The notes: a model not told the origin generated them from the sequence alone. A DNA stretch of 64,000 nucleotides from an uncultured Litoreibacter sp. (GCA_947494435.1 CANLUY010000001.1:920001-984000), one strand, 5' to 3'. Shown: positions 18,893 through 28,197, counted from the first letter of the stretch. Numbers and translations: made by a program.

Positions 18893-19847
18893 CCAACCCG
18901 CTTTTATTGACGATAGGCCCAGTAATATATTTTTTCGCAACTGGGTGTGCAGCATTCAAAGCCCCGTACTTAACCAGAAGGGACGCGATGACGCATTGCG
19001 CTGCGCGCACGCCACCATCCGCAATTTTGACCGAGATACCCAGTCCCTGCTCCGGCAAAATCGCCACAAATACAGCCTCTGCACCCGTTTTGACTGCAAC
19101 CTTGTGATCCATCGCACGCATCAACTCGGTACAGGCACGTCCTTCTCCAGCGACAAGTTCAGGATGCGTTGTCATTGCTTTGGTCAGGCGCGCGGCAGCT
19201 TGACCTCGAACCGTCCCATCTTCTCCTTTCGCCATCCGCGCCATCGCGCGGGCGAGCCCGCTCATTGTGGTGGCAAAGTTTGGGGCAGAGCAACCATCAA
19301 TACCATGCCCGGTATACGTGACGCCGCCCATATCCTCATGGGCCTCAAGCACGGCCTTTTGAACAGGGTGTCCCAGTTCGCAATATTCCGTTCCACCGGC
19401 CAGATGCTGTGTGAGCGTTAAGAAACCTGCATGTTTCCCAGAACATTCATTGTGGTACTGACAGGGGCTTTGATTTGCCCGGATCAATGCATCCCGCGCA
19501 TGAATATCTGTCGGCTCCTGCGGACCGCAGCGAAATGCGTCATCCGTCAAACCAAGCTCAGAGAGCCAAGCGGAGACCTTATCTGTATGAAGTTGTGCTG
19601 CATTATGTGACGCGCATGCCAACGCCAAATGCTCAGCCGTCAGGCCAAAAGCATCGGCTGCACCACTTTCGACTAGGGGCAGCGCTTGCAGCATCTTTGC
19701 AGACGACCTTGGCAACATCACAAGTTCGAGATCACCCCATGCATCTACCACCTGTCCACTAGTGTCACAGACAACGGCATGTCCCATATGTTGCGACTCC
19801 AAAACACTCCCGCGCCAGATTTCGACCATATCAACGGGCTGTGTCAT
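18849..19847 (-). CDS. Asparaginase II family protein (Rhizobium etli AnsA-like)
   Basis: A 332-residue protein of the asparaginase_II family, which is unrelated to the E. coli type I/II enzymes and typified by the thermolabile Rhizobium etli enzyme. It would hydrolyse L-asparagine to aspartate and ammonia. Family blocks seen are LPRSSAKMLQALPLVESGAA, NECSGKHAGFL, GHGIDGCSAPNFA and VKTGAEAVFVA. AGGAGA 6-7 bases upstream supports the ATG at 19847. The last 44 bases of the gene lie antisense to the end of the hybrid kinase gene, an unusually long tail-to-tail overlap in this window. No nearby asparagine transporter is visible. Confidence 0.9.
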   Translation of the reverse strand: MTQPVDMVEIWRGSVLESQHMGHAVVCDTSGQVVDAWGDLELVMLPRSSAKMLQALPLVESGAADAFGLTAEHLALACASHNAAQLHTDKVSAWLSELGLTDDAFRCGPQEPTDIHARDALIRANQSPCQYHNECSGKHAGFLTLTQHLAGGTEYCELGHPVQKAVLEAHEDMGGVTYTGHGIDGCSAPNFATTMSGLARAMARMAKGEDGTVRGQAAARLTKAMTTHPELVAGEGRACTELMRAMDHKVAVKTGAEAVFVAILPEQGLGISVKIADGGVRAAQCVIASLLVKYGALNAAHPVAKKYITGPIVNKSGLVTGERRPAASFLAA

Positions 19848-20014
19848 AAGTGTCTCCTGCAGGCGCGAAAATCCGCCAATGGGCCTTCCCCCAAGACTAG
19901 ATTTCAGGTTATTGTTTTGGCATCGTGAGAGTAGTCGCTGCGCTTGAGCAATACGAGGCCAAAAAAGGTCCGATCAGGCGGGCAAGAGGCAGTCACAGCT
20001 GGAGCTGTAAAAGA

Positions 20015-20545
20015 ATGAACACATTGTTGAAAAACGCGGTGCTGTCCGCGTCCGTTTTGCTGGCGACAGGAGCCGCATACGCACAAGAGCAATCGACCAA
20101 TCGCGTCAATGCGGTAACGGACTGGAGCGTTTTTGTTGAAGATAATCCGACGCAATGTTGGGTCGTTAGCAGCCCGAAAGAAACCGTGAACACCAAAGAC
20201 GGTCGCGTTGTTGCCGTAAACCGCGGTGATATCTTGATGTTTGTCAGCTACTGGCCCGGCGCTGGAAAGCTTGGCGAAGTCTCTTTTACCGGTGGGTATC
20301 CTTTTGGCGAAGGGACGACAGTGAAGCTCGACATAAGTGGCACCACTTTTGAGCTATTCACAACCGGGGAAACCGCATGGGCCGCATCCGCTGCGGATGA
20401 CAACAAGATCATCACCGCCATGAAACGTGGCGCGGATGCTATTTTGTCGGGTCAATCCTCACGAGGAACCAACACGCGCGACAAGTTCTCTCTGCTGGGG
20501 TTCACCGCTGCACTGGAAGACGCGGAAAAGCGCTGTAGTAGCTAA
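20015..20545 (+). CDS. Invasion-associated locus B (IalB) family secreted protein
   Basis: A 176-residue protein with a signal peptide MNTLLKNAVLSASVLLATGA ending at AYA-Q. The mature part fits the IalB family of periplasmic or surface beta proteins. It shows an early tryptophan, the block NPTQCWVVSSP with a conserved Cys, a glycine-rich core and a C-terminal cysteine. In this group the family is common and its role is unknown; the name comes from Bartonella. The ATG at 20015 is chosen for the signal peptide, with GGAG 11 bases upstream inside a small palindrome (19995-20008). The 30-residue in-frame extension to 19925 is arginine-rich and unlikely. Confidence 0.8.
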   Translation: MNTLLKNAVLSASVLLATGAAYAQEQSTNRVNAVTDWSVFVEDNPTQCWVVSSPKETVNTKDGRVVAVNRGDILMFVSYWPGAGKLGEVSFTGGYPFGEGTTVKLDISGTTFELFTTGETAWAASAADDNKIITAMKRGADAILSGQSSRGTNTRDKFSLLGFTAALEDAEKRCSS

Positions 20546-20557
20546 GAAAAACAAGAC

Positions 20558-20587
20558 CGTCAAAGGGCAGCTGCCGGCTCTTTGACG
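20558..20587. repeat. Inverted repeat between the IalB-like and Hint genes
   Basis: Eight-base arms CGTCAAAG (20558-20565) and CTTTGACG (20580-20587) enclose a GC-rich 14-base interior that can pair further. On the plus strand it is followed by an A-rich, not T-rich, stretch. It may be an mRNA-stabilising 3' hairpin of the IalB-like transcript rather than a classic terminator. Confidence 0.5.
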
Positions 20588-20633
20588 ATAAATAAAGATG
20601 TACCGGATAAACCGGACAAAACAGGCAGGCTCT

Positions 20634-21245
20634 ATGAACAATTCCTCGCAATCCGTCTCGAAACGGGCAGAGCGGACGCCCGCGTCCGTCATTCGGCTGT
20701 CTTCTGCTGGCCTGACTGTGGGCACATCTGTAATGACCCCTGCCGGGTTGCGGTTTGTCGAAGATCTCAAACGCGGCGACCGAATTTTGACCAAGGACTT
20801 CGGCTATCAGCAGCTGAAATGTATTGGCTTTCGTCAGGTGGACCTGACCCGCTCTTATGCTCAAGCGCCAATCAGATTGGCGGCGTCTTCATTGGGTCAT
20901 GAACGCCCGTTGGATGGGCTGTACGTCTCGCCATCACAGCAGCTTGCTCTGCGACACCCGCTCTTTGAACCGCTGTTCGGACGGCGTGAAGTCGTCGCAA
21001 AAGCGGGCGACTTACAAGACCTCCCCGGTGTGGAGCAAGTACGCGGCTTGACGGGCATCACCTATGTCTCTCTTGGGTTTGCACGCCCGCAACTGGTTCT
21101 AACCGGCAGTATGGTCCTTGATGTCGGGCCAGATGAAACAGCGCCAACACGTCCAGTTCTCTCCGCCGCTGAGGCGCGTCTCGCATGCGGCATGCTTACG
21201 CCGCGCGTGGTGGAGATGCCCGCAAATGGACATTCCCTGCACTAA
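20634..21245 (+). CDS. Hint-domain (hedgehog/intein-like) protein with degenerate active site
   Basis: A 203-residue protein resembling the Hint domain found in many Rhodobacterales proteins. The start block LTVGTSVMTPAGLRFVEDLK, the GDRILTKDFG strand and the later SPSQQLAL block match the Hint fold. At the position where autoprocessing Hint domains carry Cys or Ser the sequence reads Gly-Leu-Thr. In the SPxHxxx block the usual His is Gln. Autocatalytic cleavage is therefore doubtful. No signal peptide or fused partner domain is present. An alternative ATG at 20598 would add 12 residues. Function is unknown. Confidence 0.75.
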   Translation: MNNSSQSVSKRAERTPASVIRLSSAGLTVGTSVMTPAGLRFVEDLKRGDRILTKDFGYQQLKCIGFRQVDLTRSYAQAPIRLAASSLGHERPLDGLYVSPSQQLALRHPLFEPLFGRREVVAKAGDLQDLPGVEQVRGLTGITYVSLGFARPQLVLTGSMVLDVGPDETAPTRPVLSAAEARLACGMLTPRVVEMPANGHSLH

Positions 21246-21298
21246 GCCGATTTGGTCAATTCACACAAAGGGTGTAACTACGGGCGATTCCAACCTAT

Positions 21299-22510
21299 AT
21301 GCCAGCCAACACAGGATTGGACCCCGCAATGACACCTGAAACACCCATTACACAAGACGTCATGACCTTGCCACGGAAGCTGCCAGATGGCCCCGTGAAT
21401 TTGATCGGGCTGACCCGGGATGAATTGCGCGAGGCATTGTTGCAGGCCGGAACGCCTGAGAAACAAGCCAAAATGCGGACCAATCAGATCTGGCAATGGC
21501 TGTATCAGAAGGGTGTGCGCCAATTTGATGAGATGACGAACCTCGCGAAGGACTATCGCACCCTGCTCGCGGAACACTTTGTCATCGCCTTGCCTGAAGT
21601 GGTCAGCCGCCATGTCAGCGAAGATGGCACAAGAAAGTATCTTGTCCGGATCGCAGGCGACCATGAGGTTGAGGTCGTCTATATTCCTGAAGAGGGACGC
21701 GGGACGCTGTGCGTCTCCAGCCAAGTCGGCTGCACGTTGACCTGTTCGTTCTGCCATACCGGGACGCAGAAATTGGTGCGCAACCTGACAGCAGGCGAGA
21801 TTGTCGGCCAAGTTATGCTGGCGCGCGACGATTTGGGGGAATGGCCAAAACCCGGCCATCAACCGAATGAGCAAACCCGCCTTCTGTCAAACATCGTGCT
21901 GATGGGCATGGGGGAACCCTTGTATAATTTCGACAATGTGCGGGACGCTATGCGGATTGTTATGGATCCGGAGGGGATATGTCTTGGTCGGCGACGTATT
22001 ACACTTTCCACATCCGGCGTCGTGCCGGAAATTGCCCGCACAGCCGAAGAGATCGGATGCCTGTTGGCCGTATCCTTCCACGCAACCACGGATGAGGTCC
22101 GCGATAAGCTTGTCCCAATTAACAAGCGTTGGAATATTGAAGAACTGCTTGCCGCGCTCAAAACCTACCCGAAAATTTCGAACAGTGAACGCATAACGTT
22201 TGAATATGTGATGCTGAAGGGCGTCAATGATAGCGACGAAGACGCACATCGGCTCGTTAAGTTGATCAAAGGCATTCCAGCCAAGATCAATCTGATCCCG
22301 TTCAATGAATGGCCAGGGGCCCCGTATCAACGCTCAGACTGGAAGCGAATAAAAGCCTTCGCCGACATCATCTATAGGGCCGGTTACGCCTCTCCCATTC
22401 GTACGCCGCGCGGGGAAGATATTATGGCCGCCTGTGGACAGCTCAAGTCCGCGACAGAGCGTGAACGCAAATCGCGCAAAACAATCGAAGCAGAAGCTGG
22501 TTTAACCTGA
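21299..22510 (+). CDS. rlmN: Dual-specificity 23S rRNA/tRNA adenine-C2 methyltransferase
   Basis: A 403-residue radical-SAM enzyme that methylates A2503 of 23S rRNA and, in studied members, A37 of some tRNAs. The [4Fe-4S] cysteines are in CTLTCSFC (Cys145, 149, 152). The methyl-carrying cysteine is in MAACGQL (Cys379), both numbered from the ATG at 21299. Further blocks are [12 protein letters not shown] and [18 protein letters not shown]. Another ATG at 21329 would give a protein 10 residues shorter. The gene ends 20 bases before a strong bidirectional terminator. Confidence 0.96.
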   Translation: MPANTGLDPAMTPETPITQDVMTLPRKLPDGPVNLIGLTRDELREALLQAGTPEKQAKMRTNQIWQWLYQKGVRQFDEMTNLAKDYRTLLAEHFVIALPEVVSRHVSEDGTRKYLVRIAGDHEVEVVYIPEEGRGTLCVSSQVGCTLTCSFCHTGTQKLVRNLTAGEIVGQVMLARDDLGEWPKPGHQPNEQTRLLSNIVLMGMGEPLYNFDNVRDAMRIVMDPEGICLGRRRITLSTSGVVPEIARTAEEIGCLLAVSFHATTDEVRDKLVPINKRWNIEELLAALKTYPKISNSERITFEYVMLKGVNDSDEDAHRLVKLIKGIPAKINLIPFNEWPGAPYQRSDWKRIKAFADIIYRAGYASPIRTPRGEDIMAACGQLKSATERERKSRKTIEAEAGLT

Positions 22511-22530
22511 AGACAACTTTCACCAAATAA

Positions 22531-22560
22531 AAAAGGCGGTGATAGCATCACCGCCTTTTT
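22531..22560. terminator. Strong bidirectional intrinsic terminator
   Basis: Perfect 13-base arms (22531-22543 and 22547-22559) around an AGC loop. The GC-rich core GGCGGTGAT/ATCACCGCC is flanked by A's on the left and T's on the right, so a U-tract follows in both directions. It ends rlmN on the plus strand and the 59-residue miniprotein gene on the minus strand. Confidence 0.93.
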
Positions 22561-22580
22561 AAAAATCATGTCTGATTTGA

Positions 22581-22760
22581 TTAGCTGGACGCTGCAGCAG
22601 CCGCGATCACAATGAACAGCAGAGGAACAAGGATCCCGCCTGCGGAAGATGTTGTTTCCTGAACAACGACTTCTTCTTCAATGATCGGCGCTTCAAGATT
22701 ACCTGCAAAAGCGGAAGTAGCGACAAGCGAGAAAGCCGCAGCAATAGCGAATTTTTTCAT
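22581..22760 (-). CDS. 59-residue exported miniprotein with C-terminal membrane helix
   Basis: The translation starts MKKFAIAAAFSLVATSAFAG, a clean signal peptide with an AFA cleavage site. A short acidic linker follows (IIEEEVVVQETTSSAGG), then a hydrophobic C-terminal helix (ILVPLLFIVIAAAAASS). AAGGAA stands 7 bases before the ATG and the stop leads straight into the terminator, so this is a genuine monocistronic gene. Similar tiny proteins recur in Rhodobacterales as far as I recall, without known function. The mature form would be about 40 residues with one membrane span. Confidence 0.8.
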   Translation of the reverse strand: MKKFAIAAAFSLVATSAFAGNLEAPIIEEEVVVQETTSSAGGILVPLLFIVIAAAAASS

Positions 22761-22915
22761 GTTTCATTTCCTTAGAAGATACGCTCGCTGAAACCAGACA
22801 GCCTGGCCCATACACGAGCACCCAAGAATGTATCTCGTACGTTTAATTATCTTTTATCACGGCGGCATTGCAAAGGTGATCTAGCGAATATGTTCCCCCA
22901 AACCACAATATGTTG

Positions 22916-23491
22916 TTAAATCAGCAACACCTGTGTGCCAATTTTAGCTTTTCCAAACACCTCGGCGATATGCTCATTGTAGAGGCCAATACATCCGTTC
23001 GAGGATTTGCGGCCAATTTTGCGCGTGTCATGGGTGCCGTGAATTCGGTAATAGGTCCAAGACAGATACAGCGCGTGCGTGCCCAACGGATTATCAGGCC
23101 CCGCACCAATGAAGTCAGGCCATTCAGGATTGCGCCGTTTCATCGCTGGGGTCGGGCTCCAGGTTGGGCCATCAACTTTTCTGATAACCGAAGTACGGCC
23201 GCGACGAGTCAGGTCTTCTGACAACGGGACGCTCGACGGATACAGACCGTAATTCCCGTCTTCCGTCCACATATGAAGCGCACGGCTTGTGATATCGACC
23301 AAGATGGCGCCGTTTCTCAAGCTGTTAAAATAGGGCTGCCAATCCAACGCCCGAAAGCTGGAAATATTGCGCCGCGTCGCGCCACCACCGCCAAGCGTTT
23401 CGATCGAAAACGCAGGTGTCGCCAAACCTGCGGCAGCGGCACTGATCAGAAAACCACGACGGTCGAATTTAGAATTGGTATCTTTGGTCAT
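22916..23491 (-). CDS. L,D-transpeptidase with Tat-type signal
   Basis: A 191-residue YkuD-family enzyme, which forms 3-3 cross-links in peptidoglycan or attaches proteins to it in the periplasm. The N-terminus has a twin-arginine pattern DRRGFLISAAAAGLATPAFS. The catalytic site is HGTHD followed by SSNGCIGLYNEHI, with the nucleophilic cysteine and the upstream histidine intact. GGTGAGAG lies before the ATG. A Tat rather than Sec signal suggests folding before export. A second L,D-transpeptidase (24161-24664) and a CAP lipoprotein are close by. The 155-base upstream gap of the miniprotein (22761-22915) separates them and holds no other gene. Confidence 0.92.
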   Translation of the reverse strand: MTKDTNSKFDRRGFLISAAAAGLATPAFSIETLGGGGATRRNISSFRALDWQPYFNSLRNGAILVDITSRALHMWTEDGNYGLYPSSVPLSEDLTRRGRTSVIRKVDGPTWSPTPAMKRRNPEWPDFIGAGPDNPLGTHALYLSWTYYRIHGTHDTRKIGRKSSNGCIGLYNEHIAEVFGKAKIGTQVLLI

Positions 23492-23647
23492 TCTCTCACC
23501 CCAGCAAGCTATGTCGTGTTCCTTTTATGGCCTTTGGGTCGCAGTCGCAAATCAAACAATCTTACGACCGCTCAATTTCCGCCAGCCGGTTTGCGCAGGC
23601 TTCCGGAACGGTCTAAGGAGAATCAGAAATCAATAGGTGGCTGACTG

Positions 23648-24157
23648 ATGACACGTCAATTTCTTCTTCTTATCGCGTCTCTTTTTGCTTTGGCGGCATG
23701 TGCACCGCCGCCACCTGACGTAGGTCCCGACGGCCTGCCGCTGCCTGAGATCTATCGGATCAAATCCGGCGATACTGCAAAGATCCAATTCCGCGTGCTT
23801 GATTCCATCAACGCATTGCGCACCAGCGCGGGGCAAAACCCATTGGAATTGAACAGCCAACTGAACGCAGCTGCGGCAACCCATGCGCGTGATATGTCAG
23901 TCCAAAACCGGCCGTGGCACTTCGGCTCTGACGGGTCCTCACCTTTGGACCGCGTCGCACGCGTTGGCTATCCCGGCAAGTTGATCGGCGAAAACATATC
24001 TGAGACCTACGAAGATGAAACAGCAACACTGGCCGCGTGGATGGAGCTTCCAGACACGCGTGACGTGATTTTATCTCCGCAGGCGCGCAACCTCGGATTC
24101 TCTTGGTTTCAAGAGAAAAACGGTAAAATTTGGTGGACGCTCGTCACTGGCGGCTAG
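23648..24157 (+). CDS. CAP-domain (SCP/PR1-like) lipoprotein
   Basis: A 169-residue lipoprotein: signal peptide with lipobox LAAC (Cys18) followed by a proline-rich linker (APPPPDVGPDGLPLPE). The CAP domain includes LDSINALRTSAGQNPLELN, the histidines in ATHARDMSVQNRPWHFG and the block GENISETYED. These correspond to the His/Glu cavity residues of bacterial CAP proteins. CAP proteins in bacteria are poorly understood and have been linked to envelope functions. It lies between two L,D-transpeptidase genes on the other strand, divergent from one and convergent with the other (3-base gap). Confidence 0.85.
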   Translation: MTRQFLLLIASLFALAACAPPPPDVGPDGLPLPEIYRIKSGDTAKIQFRVLDSINALRTSAGQNPLELNSQLNAAAATHARDMSVQNRPWHFGSDGSSPLDRVARVGYPGKLIGENISETYEDETATLAAWMELPDTRDVILSPQARNLGFSWFQEKNGKIWWTLVTGG

Positions 24158-24160
24158 ACA

Positions 24161-24664
24161 TCAGGGGAAAATATCAATCACTGTCCCGTTACGCACCATC
24201 GCGTAGATATCGCGCATTTCGCTGTTCTTCACCGCAATGCATCCGGCTGTCCAGTCCGGACCGCGCCCCGGCTTAAACACATTCGGCTGACCGTGGATAA
24301 AGATGTCTCCGCCCGGGTCCCTTCCTTGAGCGCGGGCAAATGCAATGTCGCGCGCATTCGGATATGAGATGCCCAAAGACAGATAGAACGAGCTGTTTGG
24401 GTTGCGTCGATCAATCAGATAGCGCCCTTCCGGCGTCCGTCCGTCGCCTTCGAAATGCTTGTCCCCAACAGCGCCGAATCCTAGATCAATCTCGTAAGTT
24501 TTGAGGACGCTGTCCCCATGGTACAACCGCATCACGCGGTCCGCTTTGAAGACCTCAACTTTAGTGACACGGGGGCCGTTATAGGTCGTGAATTTGCTTT
24601 GTGTACATGCCGTCAAGAAGACCAATGCAGCCAAAACCAAGCCGCGCAACACTGCCGATACCAT
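24161..24664 (-). CDS. L,D-transpeptidase lipoprotein
   Basis: A 167-residue YkuD-family protein with a lipoprotein signal (lipobox LTAC, Cys20). The catalytic motif is IFIHGQP followed by GPDWTAGCIAVKNSEM with nucleophilic Cys and His. The substrate-side block DGRTPEGRYLIDRRN is typical of the ErfK/YafK group. It is convergent with the CAP lipoprotein gene, and the two stops are 3 bases apart. Together with the Tat-dependent enzyme it gives the cell at least two L,D-transpeptidases with different membrane attachment. Confidence 0.9.
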   Translation of the reverse strand: MVSAVLRGLVLAALVFLTACTQSKFTTYNGPRVTKVEVFKADRVMRLYHGDSVLKTYEIDLGFGAVGDKHFEGDGRTPEGRYLIDRRNPNSSFYLSLGISYPNARDIAFARAQGRDPGGDIFIHGQPNVFKPGRGPDWTAGCIAVKNSEMRDIYAMVRNGTVIDIFP

Positions 24665-24742
24665 ATCAGAACTGCCCCTTTTTTATCACATATAGCGCGA
24701 ATCCGCCGATCAGGGAATCTCTGAAATACGCTTTGCATCGGC

Positions 24743-25621
24743 TTAACGCGATTGTGCGTCAGCTTCCTCTTCGAGCAGCGCCTTTAGTCCTGATTGATAA
24801 TCGGGGTATAGAAGCGTGACACCCAACTCTGTCTTGATCAGATCGTTCCGGACCTTCTTCGATTCCGCGTAGAAGCTACGCGCCATCGGGGTCATCTCTG
24901 CCGTTTCAAAATCGACGGCGGGTGGAAGCGGCAGTCCCAAAAGTTCTGCCGCATACCCAATCACATCCTCGGGCGGAGCAGGCACGTTGTCACAAAGGTT
25001 ATAAATTGCACCCGCGCGCGGTCTCTTGATCGACGCTTCTAGGACCTGTGCAATGTCCTCAACGTGAATGCGGCTGAATATCTGGTTTTTCTTAATGATC
25101 CGTCGCGCCGTTCCACTGCGCACCTTCGCAAACGGGCCCCGCCCCGGCCCGTATATCCCGGCAAGGCGGAAAATATGGAGCGGCAGACCAGTCTCAGCAG
25201 CCAATTTCTGCCACGCGGCCTCTGCCTCAACGCGCAACTGACCACGCTTGGTTCTTGGGGTCAGCGGGGTTGTCTCATCCACCCAGTTGCCTTGATGATC
25301 ACCATAGACGCCAGTTGTCGACAAATACCCAACCCATTTGAGCTGCGGCGCAATGCCTACAATCTGATCGCGCAATTCCGCTAGAACCGGGTCACCAGCC
25401 TCAGACGGCCCTGCAGAAATCAAAAGATGTGTGGTTTCGGAAAGTTGCCCGGAGACATCGTCCCCCGGCCAAATGACAGGCCGCGTGCCTTTGCGCCTAA
25501 GCGCATCAGCCTTCTCGGCGGACCGCGTCGTGCCTGTCACTGTCCAGCCTTGTGGCAATAAAAGCCGCGTGAGGGCTTTCGCCGAATACCCATGTCCAAA
25601 GCTGAACAAATGTGACGTCAT
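24743..25621 (-). CDS. NAD(P)-binding SDR-type oxidoreductase/epimerase (YeeZ-like)
   Basis: A 292-residue extended-SDR-like protein. The N-terminal nucleotide site is modified ([17 protein letters not shown]). The active-site Tyr block is [16 protein letters not shown] and a later block reads [13 protein letters not shown]. It resembles E. coli YeeZ, whose substrate is unknown. The ATG at 25621 overlaps the queG stop by 4 bases (ATGA), which decides the start. It is the last gene of an fzlA-queG-SDR operon. Confidence 0.8.
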   Translation of the reverse strand: MTSHLFSFGHGYSAKALTRLLLPQGWTVTGTTRSAEKADALRRKGTRPVIWPGDDVSGQLSETTHLLISAGPSEAGDPVLAELRDQIVGIAPQLKWVGYLSTTGVYGDHQGNWVDETTPLTPRTKRGQLRVEAEAAWQKLAAETGLPLHIFRLAGIYGPGRGPFAKVRSGTARRIIKKNQIFSRIHVEDIAQVLEASIKRPRAGAIYNLCDNVPAPPEDVIGYAAELLGLPLPPAVDFETAEMTPMARSFYAESKKVRNDLIKTELGVTLLYPDYQSGLKALLEEEADAQSR

Positions 25622-26646
25622 GACAACCTCTCTGCTGCCCAAGTAGCAGCATCTGCAACTGTTGGATCGGGGTCTGCAAAAAGCCTCTGTGCATGTGGCT
25701 TCAAAGATGCATCACCAGAATTCCCGATGGCATAAAGCACATTCCGCACGAACCGGTTCCGACCGATCCGCTTGATTGGAGAGCCGCTAAATCGTGCACG
25801 AAACGCCGTATCGTCCAGTCCCACAAGCTCCGCCAGATCAGGCAAAACAAGGTCGGGGCGCGCAGTGTAACGAATGTCGCGCGCCTGTTGAGCAAACTTG
25901 TTCCACGGACAAACGGCCAGGCAGTCATCACAGCCATAGATCCGATTGCCCATCTTGGGACGCAGCGCCTCATCGACCGGTCCGTGATGCTCTATCGTCA
26001 AGTAGGAAATGCACAGCCTTGCATCCAGTTGGAACGGCGCTGGAAACGCATTCGTGGGGCAGACGTCCAGACAGGCGCGGCACGTCCCGCAATTTTCAGC
26101 AGACGGTGAGTCTGGCTCCAAATCAACCGTCGTAAAGATCGCACCAAGGAAAAACCAATTCCCAAGCTCCCGCGACAAAAGGTTCGTATGTTTGCCCTGC
26201 CATCCCAAACCCGCAGCCGCCGCCAAAGGTTTTTCCATAACAGGTGCCGTATCCACGAACACCTTAATCTCAGCCCCGTCCGCCTGATCAATCAACCAGC
26301 GGCCAACGCGTTTGAGCCGTTTCTTGACCATATCATGATAGTCGCGATTGCGCGCATAGACAGAGATATTGCCCTTACCGCGATGTGCCAAATTATCCAT
26401 CGGATCATGATCCGGTGTATAGGGCTCCGCCAGCATCACTACGGATTTTGCTTCTGGCCAAAGTGCTGACGGATCACCCCGCCACGCCTTTCGATCCTCC
26501 ATCCATGCCATCTGTCCGTGCCGTTCGGCACTCAAGAAGTGTTCAAGCCGGTCCTTTGCCAGTGGAATAGAGTCTGGTCGGCACACGCCAAAGCCCGCAA
26601 AACCTGCCGCCATCGCCTGATCTTTCAGGCGCGCCTTCAAACTCAA
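25618..26646 (-). CDS. queG: Epoxyqueuosine reductase
   Basis: A 342-residue cobalamin-dependent iron-sulfur enzyme that performs the last step of queuosine synthesis, reducing epoxyqueuosine to queuosine in tRNA. Two ferredoxin-like cluster motifs are visible: [13 protein letters not shown] and [11 protein letters not shown]. The N-terminal flavin-reductase-like block holds [20 protein letters not shown]. The C-terminus has HEAT-like helices. The start overlaps the stop of the upstream FzlA-like gene by 4 bases and its own stop overlaps the next start by 4 bases, so translation is probably coupled throughout the operon. Confidence 0.96.
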   Translation of the reverse strand: MSLKARLKDQAMAAGFAGFGVCRPDSIPLAKDRLEHFLSAERHGQMAWMEDRKAWRGDPSALWPEAKSVVMLAEPYTPDHDPMDNLAHRGKGNISVYARNRDYHDMVKKRLKRVGRWLIDQADGAEIKVFVDTAPVMEKPLAAAAGLGWQGKHTNLLSRELGNWFFLGAIFTTVDLEPDSPSAENCGTCRACLDVCPTNAFPAPFQLDARLCISYLTIEHHGPVDEALRPKMGNRIYGCDDCLAVCPWNKFAQQARDIRYTARPDLVLPDLAELVGLDDTAFRARFSGSPIKRIGRNRFVRNVLYAIGNSGDASLKPHAQRLFADPDPTVADAATWAAERLS

Positions 26647-27308
26647 AAATCAAGGTCCGAGTAATGCGAGGGCTGTGGAAAGCCTGAGACCTGATCAGCC
26701 AACAGAGACCGAAACGCCGGGCGCGATTTAATCTTCGCATACCAATCTTTAACATTTGCACTGCGGTTCCAGTCGACGTCACGGATGTAGTCGAGACAAC
26801 TGAAATGTGCCGCCGCCGTGAAATCAGCAAGGCTCATCTGGTCACCCGCAAGCCAGCGCCGCTGATCCAACAGCCAACCCATATAGTCGATGTGGTATTT
26901 GATGTTTTTCGCCCCGAGCTTCACATTGCTGCTTTCGGGATAGCCTTTGCCCATGATCTTCTTGTTCACGCGCTCGTAGAGCAGCTTAGACGTGACATCA
27001 TGATGGAACTTGTCGTCAAACCAGAACACCAAGCGCCGCACCTCGGCGCGGTCTTCGGGCTTTGAGGGCAGCAAAGGTGGATCGGGCAACACCTCTTCAA
27101 GGTATTCACAAATTGCCTGACTGTCCGACAGCGTTTGGCTGTCGATCTTCAGGACAGGGACCTTGCCCGCAGGATTGCGGCGCATGAACTCTACAGATTC
27201 TTCCCAGTACCGCTCTTCAACCAGCTCTACTTCCACTTTCTTTTCAGCTAAGACCAATCGGACTTTCCGGCAGAACGGAGAAAGAGGGACATGATACAGA
27301 CGGTTCAT
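26643..27308 (-). CDS. fzlA: FzlA-like glutathione S-transferase-fold protein (FtsZ-binding)
   Basis: A 221-residue GST-fold protein: thioredoxin-like N-domain ([33 protein letters not shown]) and alpha-helical C-domain ([20 protein letters not shown]). It resembles Caulobacter FzlA, which binds FtsZ filaments and regulates constriction. The C-terminal end HYSDLDF corresponds to the conserved tail known to be needed for FtsZ binding. Assignment rests on remembered family pattern; an ordinary GST is the alternative. It leads the operon with queG and an SDR gene. Confidence 0.75.
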   Translation of the reverse strand: MNRLYHVPLSPFCRKVRLVLAEKKVEVELVEERYWEESVEFMRRNPAGKVPVLKIDSQTLSDSQAICEYLEEVLPDPPLLPSKPEDRAEVRRLVFWFDDKFHHDVTSKLLYERVNKKIMGKGYPESSNVKLGAKNIKYHIDYMGWLLDQRRWLAGDQMSLADFTAAAHFSCLDYIRDVDWNRSANVKDWYAKIKSRPAFRSLLADQVSGFPQPSHYSDLDF

Positions 27309-27366
27309 CGCAAATTCCGGTGTGAGCAGATGTGTCTGACTGTCATCGCAATCTTACAAAGGTTTT

Positions 27367-28095
27367 TCAACCTTCGAAACAAGCCGCGCGTCCGTCTCGG
27401 CGGATTGTCTCGGCGCCCGCATTGATCTGACGGGCGCGCTTTTTCAGAAATGCTGTCGGCCTTTTGGCGGAACGTGTCTTGGGACTTGGCAGCACCGCCG
27501 CCAACGCTGCCGCTTGTCGCGCGCTAAGGTCTTTTGCATCCACACCGAAATGCCATGGGGCAGCCGCGCCGACACCAAACACACCTTCATCGAATTCGGC
27601 AATGTTCATGTAGACTTCAAGAACGCGGCGTTTAGACCAAAACGCTTCCATCACCGGGGTTAACGCGGCCTCCATAGCTTTGCGCAAATAGTTTCTACCG
27701 TGCCAAAGAAACACGTTCTTCACAGTTTGCTGCGAAATCGTTGAAGCACCACGCGTTCCACCGTCTTCCAGAGCGTTGCGGATGGCCTCCATATCAAAGC
27801 CCCAATGATTGCAGAAATTCGCGTCTTCCGCCGCAACAATCGCGCGTGGCATATGCGGCGAAATCTCTTCGAAGTCACGCCACTCCCGCCTTATCCCATC
27901 AAGGCGGCTGCTCTCCTGAAGCATATAAATCGTCGTCGGAGGGTTAACGAACGAATACAATCCAACAAGCAAAACGATCACGATGATGACAGCAATCAGC
28001 GCACGCCAGCCCCACTTGATCGCCAAGAGCGGCACAGCACCGATCCACCAGAAGACAGATCGCTTTGTTTTGGATTTCTTTTCTGCTTTCGCCAC
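27367..28095 (-). CDS. mtgA: Monofunctional peptidoglycan glycosyltransferase
   Basis: A 242-residue GT51 enzyme that polymerises lipid II into glycan strands at the inner membrane. A lysine-rich N-terminus precedes one membrane segment (about 28-50). The catalytic glutamate is in AAEDANFCNHWGFD, and GASTISQQTVKNVFLW is the second family block. It starts with GTG. No transpeptidase domain is present, which separates it from PbpC. It lies 58 bases upstream of the fzlA operon on the same strand, so it could share its transcript, and it is divergent from the cytochrome c' gene. Confidence 0.95.
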   Translation of the reverse strand: MAKAEKKSKTKRSVFWWIGAVPLLAIKWGWRALIAVIIVIVLLVGLYSFVNPPTTIYMLQESSRLDGIRREWRDFEEISPHMPRAIVAAEDANFCNHWGFDMEAIRNALEDGGTRGASTISQQTVKNVFLWHGRNYLRKAMEAALTPVMEAFWSKRRVLEVYMNIAEFDEGVFGVGAAAPWHFGVDAKDLSARQAAALAAVLPSPKTRSAKRPTAFLKKRARQINAGAETIRRDGRAACFEG

Positions 28096-28197
28096 AGTGC
28101 AACCCTACCTTCACCTGCGATCACGTCAAAGCGAACCACGCCGCTAGGGTCAAGTTCTCTGTTGACGCTGAGCTTATTGAGGAACAGTTAATGTGCC

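Noticed and set aside
20558-20587. Inverted repeat after the IalB-like gene as a rho-independent terminator
   Set aside because: No T-tract follows on the plus strand; the T-rich side faces the minus strand, where no gene ends.
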